From the NCBI GenBank assembly GCA_961205875.1, contig OY540812.1, positions 14,136,001-14,200,000 on the forward strand: a stretch of DNA of 64,000 bases, given 5' to 3'. A model generated the notes under the pieces. The model saw only the letters and a program-made list of their open reading frames with translations, made no database searches and was not told the DNA's origin. Position 1 is the first letter of the stretch, and each line of letters opens with the position of its first letter. Both the position numbers and the translations under genes were made by a program. Origin of the DNA: Sialis fuliginosa. Taxonomy: Eukaryota > Arthropoda > Insecta > Megaloptera > Sialidae. This document shows positions 1 to 12,300 of this stretch, piece after piece.

Positions 1-98
1 AAGTATATACGAGTTTATATGTGATTATAATTTATAAAATTATTTTTATGTATAGTATAAGAGCCCGTTCACACGGCGACGTAACGGCTTTATCCCAT

Positions 99-224
99 GC
101 GCCTAGCAGTGGCAATACATTTCATATGAGAGTGTTCATACGACACATGGCCGACCGTATACGGCAATCGACTGTGTCGTGTGAACACTCTCATATTAAA
201 TACATTTCCACTGCTAGGCGCATC
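99..224. repeat. Foldback (inverted repeat) element
   Basis: The segment starting 'gcgcctagcagtgg' near 99 is mirrored by 'ccactgctaggcgc' ending near 224, and 'atgagagtgttcatacgacac' (126-146) is mirrored by 'gtgtcgtgtgaacactctcat' (174-194). The whole folds into a hairpin with arms of about 50 bp. The flanking 'cccgttcacacggcgacg' at 64-81 resembles ends of insect MITEs, but no matching end or target duplication was found, so its class is undecided. Confidence 0.6.
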
Positions 225-2384
225 CAAAAAATTTGTAACTTTATTTTGATCTCTCGTAGAAGATAATTTAGTAAAATAATAGTAATAAAAGCTAGTTGAT
301 TAAGTACATAAAATGAGTGTATTATATTATTTACCATTTATATAAACTGTTATCCAGTATCATTATTGAAACTAGCTTGCCAAAATCCCGTGATACCAGT
401 TACTTTTGTAAAATTTACGATAACAGTTAAGGGTTAAAAAATCATATTTTTGTATTCTAAAGTTCTACAAGGATTAGTTAGTGGCTGGACGAAACACTAA
501 AAAGACCTGCTAATTTATTTTCTGCACAATATTTCTAAATTGTTTGTTATTTCAAAAATCAATTACATATTAATATTATAATGTAAACTGCAATACCTCC
601 GCCAAGACATCCGGTAACCGAAATATTTTAATTTAAATTTAAACTTTATAATATATTCTCACGTAATACCAAAACACATTAAACGGTTTTGGCACATTAC
701 CACAAATACCAAAAATACTTATGAAATATCTTCTTTATTAAACCATTAATTATTTTACCGTTTCAATGTCTGCAAAATCGAAAATAACTGGCTCTGCTAG
801 ACTTATGGATCAACGTTCTAAGGTGTCTTACTGAACATCTGTTTATTTAAGTTTTTATTGCATTTTTCGTTAGATATAGACATAACAATGACGTGATTAT
901 ACCAGACATCCAGACAAAAAGTACCTCAATGATATGTTGTTTTGTTTGAGGATCAATTCTGAGAGATTTCAACGCGTGGGTATTATTCAAACCGACACAA
1001 CATTTTTAAAATAGACAGCTAATTCAAATATGTACACATAGCTTGATGTCTTATTATCGTGTCATTTTTTTTTTAATCGACTGTTCTATTTTTATGAATT
1101 AGGTACATTACAAATTAGTTTATTACCAAACCAAAAAAAATATGTTATACCATGCTTAATATTTCAAAAAATATGTATTAAAGGTAAATAAAATTCCACT
1201 GTATGTATATATGTTGCCCTTATTTTTTATTCTAATACTTTATTTTTATGACATCTTCTGGTCAAAGAGTTATTGAATATCTTACAAATAAAAAAATATT
1301 AATATATGTATATCTTAATTATATTCGCCTGTGACAAAATTATAATAAAATTAAATTATTTTGAATAATATTTCTGATTATTATCATATCAGCACATATT
1401 AAACACCTTATACCAGTATATTTAGCTCATTAGTCAAGAATTGTGAATCTTATAGATAGTGTGAAGAAAATACTTGTTTTTAAAAGTTTTAGTATAAATT
1501 ATTGGTTAATCTAATTAGGCTCTTAATATCAATTTTAATTCCCAAATATAAATAATTTTCTTCATTAACCTTGCAGGAAAGGCCACAAAACTAATTTATA
1601 TCTAACTTCAAATGTCGCAAATACATATATCGGTTAAATCAGGAAGACAAAAATCAACTGATTTGCGTTTTGGTACTAATTGGTGTAAATAATTTAAATA
1701 TTCTTACATAAAATTAATCACGGATTTCTTGTTTTAATTTTTTCTTTTAATTTTGTTATTTTTATAAATATATACAATTGTTTATCTAAAAAAATGTAAG
1801 GCAGTAAAAAATAATGTTCAATTTTTAATTTGTTCCCTCACTTTAGTTGACATCAACTAGTTAAAATCACTTTTTATAAATAATACACTTATTATCGGTG
1901 GTTGCACTAAGAAAAAATAAATAGTTTACATTAATTCTAAACGTTATAATCACAGTTTTTAAAAGAAAGTTACTCGTGGATAACTAATTCGGAAATTATA
2001 AAATTAAAAAGGACGACAAAAACATCTATTCGATATTATTTTTACTCCAAAATCTTTAATTATTAAATCTACCTATATAGAGAAAAAAATTGCAGGTTAT
2101 AAATAAAGTACTTATTATATAAGTTGTTTTAGAAAAGATGCGATCAATACCTTTTATATTCATGAAGAAATCATATCTCATGCCATATTTGTTCGCTTAT
2201 TGAAGATATAATCATTAAAGAGAATGGGTGATTATATGTTTTGACTCGTCGTGTCGTTAAAAATTATGGTGTGTAAATTAATAATTTATATGTGTTTTAT
2301 AACTTGATTATTATATACAAACACAAAGTAGCGATTATATGGTGTTGTTTCAACTAAAAAATTAGATTTATACTTTGTGTGTAT

Positions 2385-3083
2385 TATACAGGATGGTCCG
2401 GTTTGGGATACAGATATTTTAAGAGCTGATTCCTTGGCTCATTCGAGTAAAAAATTGTACGGGAAGGTAGGGTCTATCTTCGATACCCTTTGAGCTACAG
2501 GATGTTTAAAAACTTCCATCAAAGTAGTACTTACAAACAAAGATTATCTCATAACTTCCAAAGTAACGTAACTCGAGCAACCACAATGAGTCAGTTTCAT
2601 AAGTAATTATTAACGTATTTTTCAGTATTAGCATGGGGATTATTAAATAAAAAACTTGGTGTAGTGAATTTGTAGGTAACATTATGATACACGAAAATAA
2701 TGATAAAAACTACCACATATTATAGGTACTTTCGGGGAAAAATGTCATTTACATAAAAATAAAAAATAAAAAACATATTTTTTGACTTTGATAAGCAATA
2801 ACTCTAAACTGGAAACACGGTTAGCAATAATGCTAATACTGAAAAATACGTTAGTTAATTACCTATGAAACTGACTCATTATGGTTGCTCTAGTTACGTT
2901 ACTTTGGAAGTTATGAGATAATCTTTGTTTGTAAGTACTACTCTGAAGGAAGTTTTTAAGCATCCTGTAGCTAAAAGGGTGTTGAAGATAGACCCTATAC
3001 CTTCCCGTACAATTTTTTACTCACAATGAGCCAAGAAATCAGCTCTTAAAATATATGTATCCCAAACCGGACCACCCTGTATA
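2385..3083. mobile_element. Long foldback MITE, 699 bp, TA-flanked
   Basis: The left end 'tatacaggatggtccggttt' and the right end 'aaaccggaccaccctgtata' are inverted copies. The similarity continues inward for about 245 bp on each side (2389-2632 against 2829-3079) with a unique middle of about 195 bp. There is no transposase. Ends lying in TATA/TA suggest a TA-duplicating (Tc1/mariner-like) non-autonomous element; that class assignment is inference. Confidence 0.8.
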
Positions 3084-3130
3084 TTGTGTATGTATAAAAA
3101 TTCTATAAATATTATCGTAAGTGTTGCTTT

Positions 3131-3360
3131 TTCGATATTGGTCCCAGTCTAGGCTAACCTACAGATACCGAGTTTCGGTCACCTATTTTTTACCCAAGAT
3201 TGGGCCAACCTTGAGATATCGAGCTTCGGACACCTATTCGTTACCTTTTGTTATTTTGTATAAGAGAGACTCTGGGCCAGCCTTGGTACTATATTGGTCA
3301 ACGAGCCTTGGCCGAGTCTTGAACGAAGTTATCGTTCGTATTTTGGCCCAGTGTTGACCC
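3131..3360. repeat. Degenerate short tandem repeat, 'ttggcccagtcttgg' type
   Basis: Two adjacent imperfect units, about 3131-3196 and 3197-3247, share the order 'attggkcc...aacctwsagataycgag..tcgg.cacctatt'. Related 'gggccagccttgg' and 'ttggcccagtgttgaccc' fragments follow to 3360. The GC content is higher than its surroundings. The open frame over it has no recognised domain, so I treat it as non-coding repeat. Confidence 0.45.
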
Positions 3361-4100
3361 CTTTGTAATTTGTGGTTGCTTCACTTTCGTAATAAACGGT
3401 TCATCATACTTACAATAATATCATTTTTGGTGTAAATGATTTATATCATATCAAGTATTCTTTTCTGCTACTTTATTAGAAGGTACATTTTTCCCTAAAA
3501 ACTTTCCTAATTTAAAAAATATATTCTTAAATAGAAGCTTTTATAATGGTGAAGATTTTTATAGTTTAATAGAGTATTATGTATTTATTCTGTAGAGTTT
3601 GTTTAGACGCTAATAAAATTATGTGTTAAAATATCAAACTCTAAAAACAACAAGAAGCAACATAAAGATTATAATTTTTGTTGTAGAGATGATTACACAC
3701 ATTTATCGATTTCATTAATAGTAATAATGTACATCAAACAAAGATAAAATTATGTTGATTGTATTCCACGATTTGATTTGCATTAATTAAAATAAGAAAA
3801 ACATAATTCAATGTATTATTTTTAAAACGCACAAACGTATATAGTATTTATGTGTAGTAAACAAAACAAATGCCGCCGGCCTTGGTTTGCGTTATTTGTA
3901 GGTGCATTTGTAATGAATCCTCGATGACATAGCCCTTTCATTTATTTTATTCGTTAAAGGTAATTGAGAAGGACACAGAGGTCGTTGCATTTCAATTATC
4001 AATAGAGGAGTTCACTATACAAAACGAGCCGGTTCACTTTTTGCAAATTGACTAATTTAGTTGACAGAATATAAACGTGATTTATATTAATAAACTCTTA

Positions 4101-4446
4101 TGTCCGGTATTACTCGTATAAAGGAGCTAGCAAATTTTCTAGCTAGCAAGCACTTTCAAATAGAATATTAATTCTGTGATAGTATAGTATCTATGAATTA
4201 GCTATGGAATTTAGAGCAGTGATACTTCAACTTATTGTAACACAGTTGGCGACTCTGACTGTACAAAATAATTTTCATAATATCGTCAAGTTTTTAATAC
4301 CGTTGGTGTTTACATACCATGCGTGCGCGAAAATTATCACTTTAACACTTCTTGAAACTTAAAGAGAACTGTCAGATAAGTTTGAAACCTCATTTGTAAG
4401 TGCTTGCTAGCTAGCAAATCTTGCTAGCTCATTTATAATACCGGAC
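4101..4446. mobile_element. MITE family B, copy 1
   Basis: The ends are 'tgtccggtatta' and 'taataccggaca'. Inside them lie inverted blocks built from 'gctagcaa' and 'ttgctagc', then 'gcaagcacttt' mirrored by 'aagtgcttgc'. A second copy with the same internal order lies at 18181-18482. There is no coding capacity, so it is a non-autonomous DNA element; the superfamily is not determined. Confidence 0.75.
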
Positions 4447-4720
4447 AATATACCAGAAACATTTTTGAAGAAAATTCCTACAACGTAGATACAAATCTGG
4501 AAATCAAATTTATGTTGTACGCTGAGACAAGACTATTTTCGGTCTTGTTCTCGAAACGAAATCATGACCGAATTGACAAATAACGAGAAGATTATCAAAA
4601 ATTACCAAAAATTTACTATTTGATATTAATTAATCTTTTAATCGATAATATTGGAAAATTTATTTATACTAGTATTTCCTATGGTCGAAATTCGACCAAT
4701 ATTTTACCTGCCTTAACGGC

Positions 4721-4965
4721 AACATACACACATGATTTTTTTTGTGCACATCTATGGCACAGTACCTAACCTAACCTAACCTAACCTGCTTTTACAACAA
4801 AAATGTCCAGATAAAAACACTGCAATTGAACGCGAATTGAAATTGGTAGAAACCCAAAACTATTTATTTTTGCCACTTAATGGCGGTAGGAGTATTGCTA
4901 TACTGTTGAACGATGCGAGGGGAAATAAGCAAACAGCGAGAGGAGAAATCATGTGTGTATGTTAA
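4721..4965. repeat. Inverted-repeat element enclosing (CCTAA)n
   Basis: 'aacatacacacatgatt' at about 4721-4737 is exactly mirrored by 'aatcatgtgtgtatgtt' at about 4948-4964. Between the arms, 4765-4787 is four and a half perfect CCTAA units, the insect telomere motif in reverse complement. A direct copy of the flanking motif 'gccttgacggcaacatat' follows at about 4980. Confidence 0.6.
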
Positions 4966-7107
4966 CATTATATTACTTGCCTTGACGGCAACATATATAC
5001 ATTCGAATGATGTAAGTTTCATTCACCTCCTTTTATAATAAATACTCAAAATCGTACGACAATTTTCGATGTTCACGTATTGATCTATAGTTAATTTCAA
5101 AAACCAGGACAAGACGATACTTACCTGACTCTCATCTCATTACGTCTCGTGTGCAGTCTTAAAATTTATATATATTTTTTCTTTGTTTGCGAATTAATTG
5201 GGAAACAGTTCATGCCTTCCAAATTCAATGCATACATGAACAGTTTTAGCATCTATATGATATAAATATGACTTAAATAATTAAGATCTTATGATAATTA
5301 ATGCCTTTTCTAAAAATAGGTACAGGTGTAAAAGCAATATCAAAGCGGTATGAAGTTGTTTTTTAATATTTTACAAGCTAAAGGCAAAATGATGTGTGGA
5401 ACATGTATAAATTGTTATTTTTTTAAAGTATTATTATAAAAACAGGTGCTAAAGTACAGTTTTGAAGCCTGCTCAGCATAATAAATGCAGATTTATATAA
5501 ATGTCCAAGCTTCTTGAATCGTAATAAGCATAATTAGTTATATTATATAATAAAATATATTTATCACCACTTTTTAGATTAACATAAATTTCTTTATATT
5601 AAAAATTATAGAACCATCAACACAATATATTGTGTCAATTATTATATCTATGTAAAATGCAACTATTAATATTTATCAATACTAAAATGCTAATTGGAAA
5701 AACCTACATATTTTTGAAATAAATTTCAAATAGATTACAAGGACTAATTTTATTTATTATATTTAATTATTTTGTCATATTATATTACTTCAATCCGAAC
5801 CTAGTTATATTATTGATTTTACAAATAAATTTAAAAAGTACAGGTTTTATCTTAATAGTGTATTTAACACTAATCAGATATCCGTTTGTTATTATAAATA
5901 ATCATAAACATTTCCTTTATAATAGCAAAAACACCAATAGTGTTAATTATACAAAAATAAACAAATGTAGGCACTTATATTCTTAATTTGGTTGTTTTTG
6001 TGAAAACTGCATTCTTAATCGGGGTTTTTCTCAATAAAAATGTTTTATTGTTGGTCAAGAATTTTACAATATGGATAAAGTCAATTTAATACATTCTATC
6101 TTATGCAGTAATAATTGAATATTATACAGTAAATGAATTTTAAAAAAATTAAAATCAGCATAACAATTTATACAAATGATGCAATATGAATAATTATGAT
6201 AGCTGTCATATTGTGACGTAATAAAAGCATAAATTGTTCAATTATTATTAAAATAGAAACAGTGTCTTAGTTATTGGAGTTGGAGTGCAAAACACCCAGG
6301 AGAAAGCTCCTAGTTTTAATGCTTTATTAGCTTTACGATTATGACTTTTTAACTATGGTTTTTCTCCTAAGTACTGTTCTATTGTTGCTGCTATACCAAT
6401 TTGTACTTATTTATAATTTTAATTATATTCAGTTAAGAACACCTAACAATATACTATATTATATTACATAATAATAAGCAGTTACTACCACTTACCACAA
6501 ACAAAACATGATTATTAATCATTACACTTTTACCCGTTAAAAATTGTACCATATACTTATAACATCTTTAGATTATAATTTATCTTGAATGATATAAACA
6601 AATATGTCAGTAATCAAAGTTCATAAGCATCTTTACTTTCAATAGTGGTTACAAAACCATCTGTACAGATAGTTAATTACAAGAAGGTGTAAACATCACC
6701 ATCTTGGGGTACATCACACAAACTTGCGATTCTAAATGTATATAAAAGTTATAGCCGTATTAATCATACTTAACCGTCTTTATTTACGGTAAAATTTTAT
6801 ATATGTACCTCTTTTTTAAAGACCGTTTGAGGTATTCAGAATAAGTGGTCAGGAACCAAGAGTAAGACAATACCAATATTTGAAGAAAATGGATCCAGTA
6901 ATACATCAATGTATATTATTAACAAGAAAATGAATTTTTGATAATGCGTTACAAGATTTCAACTAATACAGTCATATTTATTAATCGGCCAAGATAGTAA
7001 TACTATTAGTTCCGAAGGTTTCTATACCTGGACTGTTTAGAGCTCTTTGCCGGCGCTATTTTTGAGTTGAAAAAATAAAATAAAAATAGTAAAAATCTAT
7101 ATTGGAT

Positions 7108-7261
7108 CTTAGCGTCTAAGTGTAAGCGGCGTCGATTTGGCACTTTAAGAAGAGCCCTGAATATGTCCACTGCAATGTATGACGAAACGTTAGCCGATAA
7201 TACGACAAAACCGACGCGGTTTACACCCAGAAGCCAAGATCACTGTGGAATCCTCAAGACT
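7108..7261. mobile_element. MITE family A, copy 1 (left arm shortened)
   Basis: It matches the element at 42329-42511: 'gtgtaagcggcgtcgatttgg' on the left, then 'agaagagccctgaatatgtcc' and 'gacgaaacgttagccgata', ending 'gacgcggtttacacccagaag'. Compared with the other copy, most of the left arm is missing, so the internal sequence jumps from the left end straight into the right arm. Confidence 0.75.
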
Positions 7262-7876
7262 TGTATAAAATCTATATTCTTTGGTATATTTTTTTTATCT
7301 AGTTTTAGCTCTAATCTTCCCCCTGATTTTTAATTTTCAAAATTTTTTAATCTATGTCTGAGGCTCATAACTTTACATGTTCAATTAAAATTTTAAGGAC
7401 GAACAGACAGACGACAAAGTGATAATAAAAATAAAATCTTTTAATGTGATCATATAAATTAATTTTTTTAACAGATGAACCATTTTTTAACTCCATTTCA
7501 CAGAAAAATTACTGTGGATTTATTCATACGAAAATTTAAATGTATTTTAAATTATTTTTTTAGACTTACCTATACCACTTTCAAAAATAACGGCTCATAT
7601 GTTGGTCTTGAACAAACATTATAAGATGAGAATAAAAATAGAATCACAATAAAAAAAATTCGCAACGACATAATAAATAAACAAAGATTCAGAGAAGATT
7701 CATACTCGCACACGTGTACCGGTGTAAAATAAACAGTATTTTTTCTTCTTATGAATAACGTCGTATCATATTTCACCGATATAAATCAGTTCGTTAAACG
7801 TAGACACCCAACTATCAGATTGTTACGTTATATACAGGTTGAACAATTTCAATAAAGACATTTGGATTTAAATTAA

Positions 7877-8150
7877 GTAATTTAAACGTAATTTTACACG
7901 ATTTTGCTTCCTCGCAATACCAAAGATACAAGAAGCTTTGTGATCGTTTTTTACTTGACTACGCAAGGACTTCTGTATTGTACTCTTGTAACTCCAAGAC
8001 GCCTAAACTAAAGGTAATTTAAACGTAATTTTACACGATTTTACTTCCTCACAATATCAATGATACGAGAAGCTTTTTGATCGTTGTTTACTTGACTACG
8101 TAAGGACGATTGTATTGTACTCTTGTAACTACAAGACGGTTAGACTGATT
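7877..8150. repeat. Tandem duplication, two 137-bp units
   Basis: Units 7877-8013 and 8014-8150 both begin 'gtaatttaaacgtaatttta' and run through 'acttgactacg' and 'ttgtattgtactcttgtaact' with scattered substitutions. This is a single direct duplication with visible divergence. No coding frame is preserved. Confidence 0.85.
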
Positions 8151-8404
8151 TTAAAAAATAAGGTATCAAATTACTCCTCTCAGACACGCAACGGACACTG
8201 ATTACATAGAAATTTGAAATAAATTAAATGGCTATCGCAAGACGTCAAATTATCTAAACTAAAAATTAAAAAGTTTTCAAAACATATCGAGTATGGTATC
8301 AAATTCAAAATGATGGAAAGATGATTTTAAAAAATGTAAAATAAAGCGTGACAATTATATTCTGAAAACGCTAAAATATTAAATTTATAATAAAGTTTCA
8401 GTTA

Positions 8405-8740
8405 GGTTTTGGAAATAACTCTTCCTTTAATTTCGATAACTATAGCTTCAATCCTCTTTAAAAGTCATTGCAAGCGGCACGCACTGTTTCCATTGACATT
8501 TTGTCCCAAATTTTGAGAATAACAGCAAATTGCTGGAAATTGGAGAATTTGTAATCTGGGAGTTTAAACAATAATCGGAGGATTGCAATCGGGAGAGCTT
8601 GGCGGCCATTCATTCTTCAACAAAAAATCAACCAAATTATCCTTACACCTTGCTTGAATAATGTTTACTGTGTGGGAGGGGGCTCCATCTTGTTGAAATC
8701 AATAATAATCATCTCCAAATAAATTTTTATAGAAAAAAGA
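8405..8740 (-). pseudogene. Tc1/mariner transposase relic
   Basis: Read on the minus strand, about 8691-8560 encodes 'FQQDGAPSHTVNIIQARCK' followed by 'NEWPPSSPDCNP'. These are the second and third catalytic blocks (QQDGAP with its Asp, SSPD with its Asp) of IS630/Tc1/mariner DDE transposases. An in-frame TGA lies just before FQQD, where the family has a Trp. Further downstream, 'WDKMSMETVRAACNDF' fits the C-terminal part of this family. The N-terminal half and the ends are not recognisable, so it is an inactive fragment upstream of the cuticle gene. Confidence 0.85.
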
Positions 8741-9079
8741 TGCATCATAAATTAATATAATACAATAAATAAGTATGGAAGCAATATTTGAAAATATCCA
8801 ACTATATTTACTTTAAATCTAGGCGACATATCAGTCAATTATGACTTTTTAATCGAAAAAATTATTATTTTTAATCCAAAAATGATCGAACACCACCCAC
8901 AATTATTCGAAATCAGTATAAATAAAAGTAAAATAATGTCAAATTCATATCAGCATTACCTTTCCGAAAATATTGACTACTACTCTGTAAGTATAGACTA
9001 GGCCAATTTATTGATCGTATATATTTGCAAACCCCTCTATTAACGAAGCAGCATCTGGGCACACATCGACATCATAAAT

Positions 9080-9325
9080 CGAGATATTAACATCTATAAA
9101 TTAGGATCGTTGACCAGTAAATCGTAAGGTCCTGTTGTGGACCGTCTACTTAAAGCGCGCGCGGCCACAGCAAACGACACTCGCCACGCGCTGACACTCG
9201 GTCACGTTAACAACACTGTTTAGTGACTCTATCGATGCATTTGTCAACGCCTTCACCGGAACAGACACTTTGTGTATTGTAGTGTGATTATTCTTGTGTG
9301 ACAGTGCATCTTAGTGACAGCGAAA
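9080..9325 (+). promoter_or_regulatory. Promoter/5' UTR region of the cuticle gene
   Basis: A GC- and CpG-richer island in AT-rich surroundings (for example 'aaagcgcgcgcggcc' near 9153) directly precedes the start exon. It includes a short inverted repeat 'ggtcc...ggacc' near 9129-9144. No unambiguous TATA box or transcription start can be fixed. A 15-codon upstream reading frame (ATG 9235, TAG 9280-9282) lies in the probable leader. Confidence 0.5.
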
Positions 9326-12300
9326 ATGGTGAGTACATGTCATTAATCTTCTCGGAAATATTAACGTGGATTTAAGTGTATTTTATTGATAGTTATTTCA
9401 GAGAAACAAATTTTATATCTGTAAACTGAAAATAACAATATTAAGGAGGTTGTTCTATGAACCAAATCCAAGATTAAATTCTAATAATTGTTTTATATGA
9501 TAGATTAATATTATTGAAATAAAAAAATTTTACCACGTTGTTATGAAAATATTAAATTCTTTATAAAGAAAAAAGATACTTTTCTAACCAAGTTTAATTT
9601 TCGAAAAATAGTTTAAATAGCTCGGTAAACAATTGCCGTCATATCTACAAAATTATAAACACTTTTACCGCATCGTTTTTTTGTAATAATTAGTTTTAGG
9701 TAAATCACAAATGATTATTACTATAATCGAATAAGAGTTATAAGTTTGGCAACGTTGCTCGATATTTGCTTGTATGTGTATGAACGTGTAAACCTACCCT
9801 ATCTGTGTGTGGTGTAGAGTTTTGTTTGGTATTAGAGTCAAATGAGCGATTGAGAGCATCATTTATTAACTTTTTTTTTAATAACCAAACGTATTATAAA
9901 CAAAAATATGCCTAAAATGATCTCAATTAATGTACTATTAAATTTTATATACATCAAATACAAACTTTTTCATTCTTACAATAATTTTTTAATATATACC
10001 TTCACTTGACTCATAATTACTAGAACAACCTCCTTAAATAAATTATTTCCAAATGTATTTTTTGCACGTAAAATCGTGAATAATATTGATTTTAAGATCA
10101 TATAATATAATATTTGTAAAAATCTTATTACAATTTAAAATATAAAAATTTACACAACCCTTTTTCTAAGCGTAAAAATTTTACTCATACAAATACGGAC
10201 AATAAATTTAAAAAACACACACAAAGAACAATATGCAATTGAAGTATGTATTTACAAACGAGTTTTATAGTAATACTTTTTGTGCTAATAGTAATATAAT
10301 TGTCAATGATATCAATTCATTAAATGATCATCAAAGTAAGCAAGGTATTCTTTTTACAGTAAAAAATATAGTAGTTATAACACTATTAGAAAAAAATTAA
10401 ATTACTATTAATAACGTAACCTTGTATTTTTTATTACTTACTTACTTAATTATTTCATAATTTTATTACAATCATTTGATGCCATTAATCAAATAAAAAT
10501 TTATTGTAGTTATTATATTTTAACTATTTCTAATTCACAAATTAAATTATATACATAAAAATACAATACATAGCACGTAAAGCATATACATTTATATACA
10601 TGCCTAACACATATATAAAAAAACTTGTAAAATGCTATAAGTTTTTATTACAATCAAATACATTTTTTCGGCAGACTCTAAGACGCCAAAAACTATACAT
10701 GTATTATTCCATTAAATTAAATATAGATTTTTTACTAATGACGTTCTGTATAAATAATTTATAACTGATTTATTGAAATTGATAAGTATTGGTTATTGAA
10801 TTAATAAACCAATGTATAATACTTCATAATTAATTGATAATAATGTGTGACACTTCGATAATTACATTAACATTTTATATGTTAATTTATAAGAAATTAT
10901 TATTTTTATTAATTAAATCGATATGAAAATACATTACTGTTTCGTTAACATTATTAACTAAATAGTAAACTAGCGATTCTATACTTGGCATTAAAATATA
11001 GAATCCATGTTTTATATTATAAAACAGGCATTTATATTATAAGAAAAATCCAGAATCGCTATTAAATATTAACCACGATCTACTAGTAGATCCCCATCGA
11101 TCTATTATTTGACCATACCTTTTATAAAGTAAAGACATAAATATTATATATTGCGTTAGTTAAAAAGTCACATGGGTTCAAAAAGTCTAAAATCTCTAGG
11201 TTAAAAATTCTATTTATTTTTGTTTTGCTAACCAATTCTATCAACATTGAACTTTTGATGTTATTAATAGGTACTTGTAATGCTGTATGAACTATTGTAA
11301 TTTTCACTTGCACAAATGACATGTAAAATGCATGATTTAATGTCAAGTAGCGAGTTATTATTATTTTAAAATAATAAAATATATTATATGTTTCTTGAAA
11401 ACTATAAATCATAACCATAGTTTATATTACTCATCATTGTTTTTTTCTTATTCAAAATAGTAGAAATTTAGAATTTGATTAATTTCATTATATTGAATTA
11501 TAAAGTTGAAGGAAACTTAAAACTGCTTAATTCAGTGGTTTCCAAACTTTATGTTACTATTCCTCCCTTTAAAAAAATATAATCTTGCCTCCCCCCTCCT
11601 TTATTTTATAAAATAATAAAGACACGTTTTAAAAAGTTATATAAAAAATTAAAAAAACGTAATTGATAGATGAATGTGCTTGTTTATTAGCACAAACTTC
11701 ATTAAATCTAGGTGTCATTGAGGAGAGTGCTACTCGTAGCTCTTTTTCTACTATTAAACCGTCTCGATATTTAGATTTCATTGCAGAAAATCCCGCTTCG
11801 CATAAGTAAGCTTGAAGTAATATATTCTTTACTTCGATTCAACCAAAATTGAACTAGGGTATCATTCTGAAATTTTTGTTTAAATGATCGCATGATAATT
11901 CCATCAGTTTTTCTTTTTCAATAATTCTCAGTCTAAAACTAAACGGTAACATGCGTTTCAGGAACAGATAATATATAAAAAAATATACATTTTTTATTTA
12001 TAATTGTACCTAAATGTTATATAAAGAAAATTACACTTCTGTTAAACTTTTCGCGCCTCTCTTTGCACTAGTCCGCGTCTCCCAATTTGGAAATTACTGG
12101 CTTAATTGATGATGTGTGCTTATAACTTTCTTAAAATTAAGTAGCTACAACGTAATAATAATAATAATAAATAACCAACTTAATAGTATAATAAATTAAT
12201 CATCCTAATTATCAATATGTAATTGAATGCTATTAAAACTATTTTTAGAGTCAATAATCCTACGATTTGTAAATCACGATCTCCTCTCCAAGCGTGACAA

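Larger units (their letters stand above)
1..8990. other. Intergenic, repeat-rich, no gene recognised
   Basis: AT-rich DNA upstream of the cuticle-protein gene. Short open frames here (for example 21-266 and 3121-3357) lack recognisable domains and coding character. Most of the structure I can see is repeat-derived: foldback elements, a tandem duplication and a mariner relic, each listed separately. The stretches between them (about 230-2380, 5170-7100 and 7262-7870) show only simple A/T-rich sequence to my eye. Confidence 0.7.

Noticed and set aside
11080-11097. Palindrome 'gatctactagtagatc'
   Set aside because: A 16-bp palindrome in AT-rich DNA with no associated structure; plausible by chance.
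11122-11418. 98-codon minus-strand frame in intron 1
   Set aside because: Very AT-rich, no domain, no splice or promoter support; expected by chance in a sequence of this composition.
12150-12172. (AAT)n and similar trinucleotide runs (also near 27207)
   Set aside because: Short simple repeats, ordinary for this base composition.
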